Assembly: GCA_014529385.2 (NCBI GenBank)
Contig: CM043944.1
Span: 178,986,740 to 179,050,739 of the forward strand
Length of the DNA stretch: 64,000 nt
From: Adiantum capillus-veneris
Lineage: Eukaryota; Streptophyta; Polypodiopsida; Polypodiales; Pteridaceae
Direction of reading: 5' to 3'
Shown: one piece after another, positions 55,194-64,000 of the stretch
Layout: each line of letters starts with the position of its first letter
How positions within the stretch are numbered: position 1 is the stretch's first letter
Position numbers and translations under genes: made by a program
Notes under the pieces: generated by a model
Told to the model about the DNA's origin: nothing
Seen by the model: the letters and a program-made list of their open reading frames with translations, nothing else
Database searches by the model: none

Positions 55194-57201
55194 TGTCGTG
55201 CTGTGACACGTACATAGTGGGAACGCATGCTACAAGATCTATCTTGTATTTTTTTAGATACATAATTATATTTCCTATAGTGTATATATGCATATTTAAG
55301 TATAATAATAAGCCTTCTATCTCATCCTATTATTTTCTCAAGGGTAACATATCCTTACTTTACCATCATAAAATACGATGGGAAAAGCATCAATAGCTCC
55401 GCCTCTTTAACTTGGGGCAAAAAGCATTGATTCTTTATTTCTACTATTTCATTATCATCTCACACCCTAGCTAGATCCTATATCTAGGGTAAACTCCAAT
55501 ATATATATATTCTATGTATTTTTTATACTTTTCTTATATTTCTTTTTAAATAAACTAGGAGAGAATCAAATCCTAGTGGACACTAGGTGGCATGATTTCA
55601 AAGATACACTTATTTTAATGCATTATTGCAAGCATGATTACAAAAATTTGTCAAGGAGCAATGTCATGCTTTCATATGGCATGAGGTGTCCTTTGGAATT
55701 AAATGAAAGTCTAGGCTAAGGAGACCACATGAAGACTTTTGCTGCCATAAATGGACCCTATTTTGATGAATTTTTTACACAAGGTTCCAATCCGAATTGG
55801 AAAACGATTTTAAAATGAAAATCGTAGCTAATGAGCTGAAGTTTTTTCCCATATTTTTACTTTTTTATTTGGAGCCAGGGTTGGGAGATATGATCAAAAT
55901 ACTGGACCCCAGTCTGCCCACATCATGCAGGGGCAACTCATTTCCAACTTTTCCAATTCCTGTTCACACTGGCTCCTCTCTTCTTGTGTAAACCTTGGGG
56001 GTTCCCTTCACCTATAAAAGGGGACCTTTTCTTCCTTGGAAGGAACTCAAGCATTCAAGCCATTGATGAGAGGAATTCTCGAGGGAGTGAGTAGTAATGC
56101 CTAATTGTACTTAGCCATTAACATAAGCCCAAGCCTACACTTTCTCCTAGAGGGAGACTAGCCATTCTTGCAACAAGCTAACCTTGGAAGATCAACTCTA
56201 ATCAAAGAAGGTCTTGCACTTGGTGTATCACTCAAAGTGAAATTATCCACTTTTTCTCTCTCCCATCAATAATGGTGCCGAAGGGTTTCAAGTAAGATGT
56301 GTTCTACATTGATGTTTTCTTGATTTCTTGTTGTTTTCATTTTCATCTCTAATCCAACATATATATATATATATATATATGTATCTAATATCATCTCCTT
56401 AACCAAACCTATCTCTCTCATTCTTAGTAATTCATCCTCTCTAGGTTCTCTTTGCTATAGGTATATCTCTCCCCGCACTATCCTTATTGCCTACGGGCAA
56501 GAATAGGGCTTGGGAGGGAAACTTCTCATCTCTTCACGTCTCTCATATCTACATTTCTCACATACTATCTTAGATGAATAACCCACATGATGATCATTTC
56601 TATCGCTTTCACTCTGTACGATCTATTAGAATTAACGTATGGATTAGCCGTAAAATACACTTTCAACAACGTATAGTGTTTCTCTTCGGCCCTGAAAGGC
56701 TCAATGAAATACTTCTATCACCGGATCCCATCATACTACCTCTCATAGACTATAATTTTTCTTTTGATGTAAGCGTAGTTATCTTGCTATGAACCAAGAG
56801 GATTTGTACACACAATTAATCCCAATCACTAGACAAAATATATATATTATGGTGAGCACAAAACTACAATTCCAAAGAACAATTCGTAGCCTATTTGGTT
56901 AGCCAAGATTGAATGTCATTAACTCATCCATTAACCCTTTCATATTACCCATGATACAATATGACCATAGCCTTGATGTTTTCATCTTCGTATTGTTTTG
57001 ACATTCTCTTTTGCGTTCTTTCTTTGTGTGTGAGAGTGCAAGAGAGAAAGAGTGAGTCTTCTTTGATTGCACTTCTTTCCAAACCCTAGTCTTCATGGCA
57101 TCTATGGTTTAACTCCTTCATATAGTTTTTGTTGAGTTCTCTCACAAACTCTCACAGCATAAGCCCGGTGCTTTCCTGGCAAGACCGCAAATTTCTCGAC
57201 A
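55194..57201 (+). repeat. Shared LTR between gypsy copies 2 and 3 (2008 bp)
   Basis: TGTCG...CGACA ends, TATA box at 56013-56020, (AT)n at about 56360-56382. It is highly similar to the LTR at 47173, with scattered one-base indels. Confidence 0.9.
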
Positions 57202-57253
57202 TATTTTTGGTGAACCCGACGCGAAACTGCTAGGGTGAGAGTTGTGGGTAACC

Positions 57254-58680
57254 ATGGGTGATCATGTTGAGCAACAGGGTATGCATTTTGACCCAATAAC
57301 AATGCAAATGTTTCAAGCATTTGCAATGTTCATGCAACAACAACATGCTACTGAAAGAAGTGGGAGAATTCAGCAACGAAGTCCATACAAGCGATCGTCA
57401 ACAGAATGGATCAGTTCAATGGCAAAGATGTAATCAAGTACTTACGCGAGTATGTGAAGGAGATGGAGCTGCATCGCGTGTCAGAAGGTGAGATGTTTCA
57501 AAGCTTTGAGCTAGTTGTTCCTCCAAAAATTAGGGAGCATGTTAGGGCAATTAAAGATGGGCATGGGAGAAATTGTGAAGAACTCAAAGTAGCTTTAAAG
57601 GAGGAATATTTCATGGAGGACTCGGAGAGAGTGACCAAAGAGGACATTCTTAGAATGGGTAGTCAAGCCAAAGCAAGGACTATCAATAACAGAGCTACTT
57701 AGGGAATTGAGCGGCGCAATGCACAACTCACTAGGACAAAAAGGGCCACACTAGATGCAGAGAAGACAGATCTTTTCTTACAAGTTGCAGGTAAAGAGTT
57801 TCAAAAAATTTGGAGCTTTTTCTTGAAGATAAAGATGCTGAGCAAGGACTAAAGACCGACTGGAATGAGTTGAAGGTGCTGTCTCACTGCTGGCAAACGA
57901 CAAAGAAGAAGGGACAAGATGGTAGTAACACACAAGTCCTTCCACCTCAACTTCTGACAAAATGGTAAGCCTACTTTTATCGCTCCTAAGTTTTATGAGT
58001 CCATGCTAGATGAGCTTGTGAAGGGAATGCGTGACTTGAAGGTGAAGTTTGCAAAGCTTGAAGAAAAAGGCCAACCATCAGAGCCACTTCCTAGGCAAAG
58101 ACAACATCCAAAGAAGGGTGTGTTAATAGATGTATTTGGTGTGATAGTACAAACCACGTAAGAAGGGATTGTGATGATTTTAGTGATGCTTTGTCAAAAG
58201 ATGTTGTCTTTTTTAAGGATGGTAAATACACTTAAGAGAGACAGGGTCTATCCTTGAGAACTAACTTTGGGAAGGAGGGAATGCAAACCTTAGTTGAAGA
58301 TATGGCAACAAGCATGCCACCTCTTCAGTTGAGGCAGCTACTTATGGAGTAAAAATTGAACATTTTTGTGATGAAGAGGTGAGTGACCATCATGGTCAAA
58401 TTTGGCCAAATTTCATGCAATTAGCTAAAAAGGGAAAGCTTACAAAAGAGATTCTACATAAAGCAGGTGATTGCATACGTGTAGAAACGGGATGGAATGA
58501 TCCAGTGGACTCATTGTCAGTGCATGCTACATTACAAAATGCCAACAAAATGAGGCAATTGTAGAAGAGAAGCGCAGACGTGAGAATGCTGATGAAGGAC
58601 CATCAAAAAGAGCTTCTAGAGTGGGGGAAGAAGCGACTCAATGCCTTCTCACCTCAAACACCCTCACACACAAAGGAGCA
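57254..58680 (+). pseudogene. Gypsy copy 3 gag, heavily frameshifted
   Basis: ATG at 57254. Compared with copies 1 and 2 there are more than a dozen one- or two-base gains and losses, many in short homopolymers: GAAGTGGGAG near 57358, AAAGAGGACATTC near 57638, CAAAAAATTTGG near 57802, GTAACACACAAG near 57925, AGACAACATCC near 58099. The zinc knuckle (near 58130-58170) is split by frame changes and no long ORF remains. Confidence 0.8.
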
Positions 58681-59064
58681 TCTCCACCTGAAGTACTCAT
58701 GGAGGAGTCTACAACAGGAAAGAAGAAAGAGCAACGAAGGTAAGACAAAAGGCCCAACTTATAAACTACAATCTGATATTGAGGTTGCTACAGATTTAAA
58801 GAAAGTCTTGGAGGAAAGGATCTTGTATAGCAAGATTGAATTTACTCTGGAGAAGTTCTTGGCATTGCAAAGCGTGAATTCCATGAGGAGATCATTGACT
58901 CATCAAGAGAAAGAGGCAAACCCTTGTTGAACGTTTCTCGTCCACAAGTTGAAGGGGGTAAACCTCAAAGACACAAGGGATGCAACTGCAAAATAGGGAG
59001 AATGTTGGAGCTGTGGTAGGATGTGCCAATCTAGTGGGAGAGTGACGACAAGTGTATTTCTCAA

Positions 59065-59642
59065 ATGATGTATTTCTCAAATGATGATAAAGAAGTTGAA
59101 GATATTCCTAGGAGTTACTATTCACAAAGTCATTGGGCAAGGGCTACTACAGAAACTTTGGTCAAGGTAGGTGATCTTGAAGAGCCATTTGTTGCCTTGA
59201 TTGACCATGGTTCAGAAATAAACATAATGTCAAAGAGTCTCTACAACAAGTGCAAATGGCCGATGGACACAGACATGGCTGGATGGTAAACGTGGCAAAC
59301 AATTCATCCGGTGAATTGTATGCAGCATGTCTAGGTGTGAAGGTAACAATAGGTGATGTAAAGATTGACCAAAACTGCTTTGTACAGGATACATCTTCAT
59401 ATCATCTCATCCTTGGACAACCCTACATTGTGGGAGTTCGAATGGAAATAAAGGTAATGGACGATGGTTCAGCATATGCTAGAATACGTAGCAAAGATGG
59501 TAAACGAGCTATCCAATTTCTCACAGTCTGTGTAAACCATGAAAGAAATCGTGACAACCTCAGAGAACATCCTCTATCAAAAGTAAGCAAAGAGTTTCAT
59601 GATCATAGAGAAATGATGGGTTTTTGCCAAGTACCATTGTAA
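59065..59642 (+). pseudogene. Gypsy copy 3 protease region, frameshifted
   Basis: FVALIDHGSEINIMS (near 59190) and HLILGQPYIVGVRM (near 59410) are present in two overlapping frames split by a one-base loss near 59275. A duplicated TATTTCTCAAATGATG at 59055-59080 is specific to this copy. Confidence 0.75.
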
Positions 59643-59700
59643 AGCGGGATTGCAGTGGTACAGAAAGAAAAAGGGTCTCGCCTGATCCAAAAATAGGTGA

Positions 59701-62700
59701 AACTTTCTCAATGAGCTCCTTGGTAACAAGGAATGGATCAGTATGTTTACAAAACTTGAAGATTTGAAGAGATATGAGAGGCAATATGTGCATAATGTAC
59801 AAATAGGCATGAAAAAGAGTGGGTTGCTAAAGCCTACTGAAAATTTTTTGGGTTTGTGTGAACAAGTTTCTTTTGTAGATACTATGGGTGAGCTTGATGC
59901 TATAATGAGGTCTAGTTTGCATCTTGAAAATGAAGTTGTGGAAGTTTGCTCTATGGAAATGTATCAAGTAATAGAAGCTTTTAAAGAAAGCCAAACAGTT
60001 GGCCCAGAAGTCCATGTTGAAACTAAATACAAGAGTGTAGCAAAGAAGGTGGAACCAATAGCTTCACCCTTACCACCCAAAAACAGGGAAAAGATTGAAC
60101 ATGCTTCTTTACAACCAAGTTTGCGGATCCTAAAAAAGATCGGGCATACCTTCACAAAGGAGTCTTTTCAAGAGTTGCAGATTGTTGCGAGGAGTTTCTA
60201 ACACAGGAGGAGACAAAGTGCTTCAAAGAAATGCTTTCAAAGCGTGGTAAGGCTTTTGCATTTGAGCCACATGAGATAGGATGTGTTGATCCTTATATTG
60301 TAGCTCCTATGGTAATTTTCACAATACCTCATGTGCCTTGGAATCTGCGGCCTATTCCGATTCCAAAGGCTCATTTGCCAAAGTTAGTAGAGCTACTGAA
60401 TGAGAAAATCAAAATGGGAATCTTGGAGCCTTCTTGTGCTCCATACTCAAACAGGTGGTTCACAGTTCCAAAGAAGAATGGTTCTCTACGCTTCATCCAA
60501 GATATGCAACTAGTGAACAAGGTGACAATTAGAAATGTAGGTACAGGTCCAATTGTGGATGAATTTGCAGAGGCGTTTGCAGGGAGGGCAATCTACTCAA
60601 TGGGGGATCTCTACTCAGGGTATGATCAATTTCAGCTTGCAATCGAAAGCAGAGACTTGACAACCATAAGGACACCTTTGGGTTTGGGAAGGATGTGTAC
60701 CTTGCCACAGGGAGCAACCAACTCGGTTGCACATATGATGAATGGGATGAATAAGGTCTTACGTGACTTTATTCCTCAAATCACAATGCCTTTCATTGAT
60801 GATTTGCCTATCAAAGGATGTGAAAAAAGTGACAAAGATGAAGCTTTGGATCTCAAGGGATGTGGCAAGTTTGTGGAAAATCACATAAATGATTGTGATA
60901 AAATTTTGTCTAGGTTGGAAGAAGTGAATCTTACATTGTCAGGGAAAAAGTCTATGTTTGGTGTCAAAGAAGTGCTCATTGTGGGGCACATGTGCGGGCC
61001 ATATGGTAGGAAACCTTGTCCATCAAAGGTAGATGCCATCCAAAGAATGAAAGAAACATGCACTAGCATCACTGAGGTTAGAAGGTTTCTGGGAGCATGT
61101 GTCTTCTATGCTATTTGGATTCCACATTATGCACATGTAGCTGATCCTCTTTATCAGCTGCTTAGAAAGAATCAAAAGTTTAAATGGACAGAAGCACATG
61201 TAAAATCCATGAAAAAGCTAAAGGAGTTACTCCAGTCAGCAACGACTTTGAGAAAGGTAGACTATGAGTGTCAAAGGCCAGTGATTGTGACAGTAGATAC
61301 CAGTCCTACAGGGATTGGATGGGCAAAAGGGAAAGATGACAAAGAAGGACACAGGTATGTGGTAAGATTTGGAGCAAAGGTACTAAGTGCTTGCCAAAGA
61401 AACTATCCACATATAAAGAGAGAGTTATGGGGTATGGTTACAGCCTTGAAAAGTGGGAAAGAGTACCTAATTGGTGCATGTGTGGTTGTAGAAACAGATT
61501 CTCTACCACTTCTTGGGATGGTTACAAGCTGCTCAACACCAGACATTGCTATGTTACGGTGGATTTCCTACATTAAGTCCTTAAATCCCGAGTTTAAGCA
61601 CATTACAGGTAAAGACAATAGAGTGGCACATATGCTATCAAGGGCAAGGTATGAAGATGAGTCACAAATGATTGATGAGGGAAATGATGTAGGCACAAAA
61701 TTCTATTCTATCTCTCATGTCAAAGGTAACAATGTCTGCATGACTAATTCACTTGAATTGTTCTTGAAAGATCTTTATGAAGGTGATTGGCTTTCTATTG
61801 GAAGGTACTTGAGTACTCTAACAAAACAGGATGATTGGTCTGAACAAGAATTCAAGAGGATACCCAGGAAAGCATATGGGTACTTTTTAAGGGATGGTTA
61901 CTTGTGGAAGCATCCTAAACAAAAGGGTGCTACACCACAACGGGTTATATGTAAAAAAGAGACTCAAGTAAATCTCATGCAAGAGTTTCATGAGAGTCTA
62001 CGGGCTGGACACAGGGGTGTCTGGGCAACCTTCTCCAAGTTGAAAAAAAAATAATGGTGGAAGGGTATGTATAAAGATGTATCTCAGTTTGTAGAGTCAT
62101 GTGTAACTTGTCAAATGTATTCAAATGTTCGACATCGTGATGGATTGCACCCTACGTATCCACTAGCCATGCACTATAAATGGGTTGTGGATCTAGTCAC
62201 GATGCCTTTAGGACTCTGGCAGATGAGATACTTGGTTCTTGCACGAGAGGACCTAACTAACCAGGTTGAAGGAAGAGCGTTAAGAGCTAAGACCACAGAA
62301 GCTGTGTGCAAATTCCTTCTTGATGAGGTGATTTGCCGTTATGGTTGTGTGGGAAAAATCACTACAGATCGAGGTGAACTAGATGCCGAAGAAGCAAGGG
62401 AGTTCGTTTCTAGATTAGGGATCAAGCTTTCTCTTACTACAGCTTACAACCCTGAAGGCAATGGAAAGAGTGAAACAGGGCATCCTCCTATCATCAAAGC
62501 TTTGGCCAAGGCTTGCGAAGGAAGAGTTGGTGAGTGGCCAAAATTGTTACCATATGCTTTATGGGCTGATCGTACAACACATAGCTCAGTAACTGGCTAC
62601 ATGCCTGCGGAGCTAATGCATGGTCAAAAGCCAGTGATGCCGATTGAGGATACAATTCCCACATGGAATGTACTACCTTGGCAAGAGGGGCTTAGTAGGG

Positions 62701-63167
62701 AAGATCTCCTTGCACTGCGTATAAGGCAGCTAGAGAGAAGACCTGGAGACATTGAAGCTGCAAAAGAACGACTCAAAAATGCAAGGTTGAAAAACAAGGA
62801 CTATTTTGATAAGCGACATCGACATAGGAGCAAAGCAATTGACAAAGGTGACTGGGTTTTAGTGTATGATAGTAGCCTTGATAACCAGCACACAGTCATG
62901 CGTAAGTTCTCAAAAAGATGGTTTGGACCGTATGTTGTAAAGCATGTGCATGAAAATGATACTTACAGCTTGTCTGAACTAGATGGTATAGAAGTAAAGA
63001 TTCCCATTGCAGGAAAAAGGATTAAAATGTTTAAGAGAAGAGGAGACAATGATCTAGAAGATATTGATGAGGAAGAAGAGAAAAACACAGGTGAAGATCA
63101 AAGTGAACATGAAGCTCTGGAATCATCCAGTGAAGAAGAAGACAAGGAAGATGTACAAGAGGTCTAA
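59701..63167 (+). pseudogene. Gypsy copy 3 pol, interrupted
   Basis: Frames 59743-60201, 60231-62054 and 62067-63167. One-base changes near 60127 and 60185 break the start. RT (FIDDLPIKG), RNase H and the first part of integrase then stay open to TAA 62052-62054 (TAC, Tyr, in the others). The DDE integrase, GPY/F module and acidic tail follow in frame. Changes at conserved places include GKSETGH next to the catalytic Glu (Arg to Thr). Confidence 0.85.
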
Positions 63168-63210
63168 TCTTACAAAGAGACAATGTGGCACATACCGGAG
63201 GATGTGTAGG

Positions 63211-63225
63211 TTTAGAGGGGGTGGA
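63211..63225 (+). other. Polypurine tract, copy 3
   Basis: TTTAGAGGGGGTGGA precedes the next TGTCG. Confidence 0.65.
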
Positions 63226-64000
63226 TGTCGTGCTGTGACACGTACATAGTGGGAACGCATGCTACAAGATCAATCTTGTATTTTTTTAGATACATAATTA
63301 TATTTTCTATAGTGTACATATGCATATTTAAGTATAATAATAAGCCTTCTATCTCATCCTATTATTTTTCTCAAGGTAACATATCCTTACTTTACCATCA
63401 GAAAATACTATGGGAAAAGCATCAATAGCTCCGCCTCTTTAACTTGGGCAAAAAGTATTGATTCTTTATTTCTACTATTTCATTATCATCTCACACCCTA
63501 GCTAGATCCTATATCTAGGGTAAACTCCAATATATATATATTCTATGTATTTTTTATACTTTTCTTATATTTCTTTTTAAATAGCTACTAGGAGAGAATC
63601 AAATCCTAGTGGGACACTAGGTGGCATGATTTCAAAGATACACTTATTTTAATGCATTATTGCAAGCATGATTACAAAAATTTGTCAAGGAGCAATGTCA
63701 TGCTTTCATATGGCATGAGGTGTCCTTTGGAATTAAATGAAAGTCTAGGCTAAGGAGACCACATGAAGACTTTTGCTGCCATAAATGGACCCTATTTTGA
63801 TGATTTTTTTACACAAGGTTCCAATCCGAATTGGAAAACGATTTTAAAATGAAAATCATAGCTAATGAGCTGAAGTTTTTTTCCATATTTTTACTTTTTT
63901 ATTTGGAGCCACGGTTGGGGAGATATGATCAAAATACTGGACCCCAGTCTGCCCACATCATGCAGGGGCAGCTGATTTCCAACTTTTCCAATTCCTGTTC
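63226..64000 (+). repeat. LTR after gypsy copy 3, cut by window end (first 775 bp)
   Basis: Starts TGTCGTGCTGTGACACG and follows the other LTRs up to the window end, just before the TATA box. Whether a fourth copy follows cannot be seen. Confidence 0.85.

Larger units (their letters stand above)
40967..64000 (+). mobile_element. Tandem Ty3/gypsy array, three internal regions sharing LTRs
   Basis: Equivalent points repeat every 8.02-8.03 kb (pol ORF at 43689, 51711, 59743). The order is LTR(partial)-internal-LTR-internal-LTR-internal-LTR(cut by the window end). Full LTRs are 1999 and 2008 bp with TGTCG...CGACA ends. Each internal region of about 6.02 kb runs from a TGGTGAACCCGACG primer-site candidate to an AGAGGGGGTGG polypurine tract. 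Neighbours share a single LTR, so this is not three independent insertions. Unequal recombination between LTRs is the simplest source. Confidence 0.9.

Overview
The window looks like nuclear DNA of a land plant with a large, repeat-rich genome, most likely a seed-free plant such as a fern (inference). It is AT-rich. Genes have GT-AG introns, there are many (CT)n, (CA)n and (AT)n tracts, a TTTAGGG-type telomere-like tract, and plant-type mobile elements (Ty1/copia, Ty3/gypsy, MULE-like, LINE). No tRNA or rRNA gene and no clearly intact host gene was found. Almost every coding region is a mobile element or a decayed gene.

Layout. 0-2.5 kb: non-coding DNA with six copies of a GGATC-centred palindrome and a CACTA-like subterminal repeat block. 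2.5-6.4 kb: an unrecognised decayed ORF, a copia gag-protease relic (minus strand), and a copia RNase H relic followed by a polypurine tract, an LTR and a primer-binding-like site (plus strand). 7.6-10.65 kb: a decayed MULE-like transposase gene with a GCM/WRKY-like zinc finger and a SWIM finger. 11-12.7 kb: simple repeats, a long foldback and a 391-bp tandem duplication. 12.75-16.7 kb: a decayed 14-exon gene that reads as a ParB-like domain joined to a beta-class DNA amino-methyltransferase domain. 17-19.4 kb: relics of a second LTR element. 19.4-22.9 kb: mostly featureless DNA with two large AATCATGATT palindromes.

22.97-39.94 kb: the most unusual part. A 28-bp inverted repeat (26/28 identical), each end next to TA, encloses about 17 kb with four gene units arranged as two convergent pairs: gene A (+, unknown) facing a minus-strand fusion gene, then gene B (+, unknown) facing a minus-strand transposase-like gene. 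The fusion gene reads, with matching intron phases, as histone H3 (CENH3-like) - Ulp1 cysteine protease - acidic repeats - FCP1/NIF phosphatase. Four small GC-rich hairpins lie between the fusion gene and gene B. A LINE and an inverted, truncated second LINE are nested there. I read this as a large decayed DNA transposon carrying captured chromatin-type genes.

41-64 kb: a tandem array of one Ty3/gypsy element with a period of about 8.02 kb. Three internal regions are joined by shared 2.0-kb LTRs. Gag, protease and RT-RNaseH-integrase lie in three successive +1 frames in every copy. Copy 1 has an open 1141-codon pol but a broken gag. Copies 2 and 3 have broken pol.

Limits: all family calls rest on motifs read by eye. 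No database search was run. Exon borders come from GT-AG signals and reading-frame continuity only.
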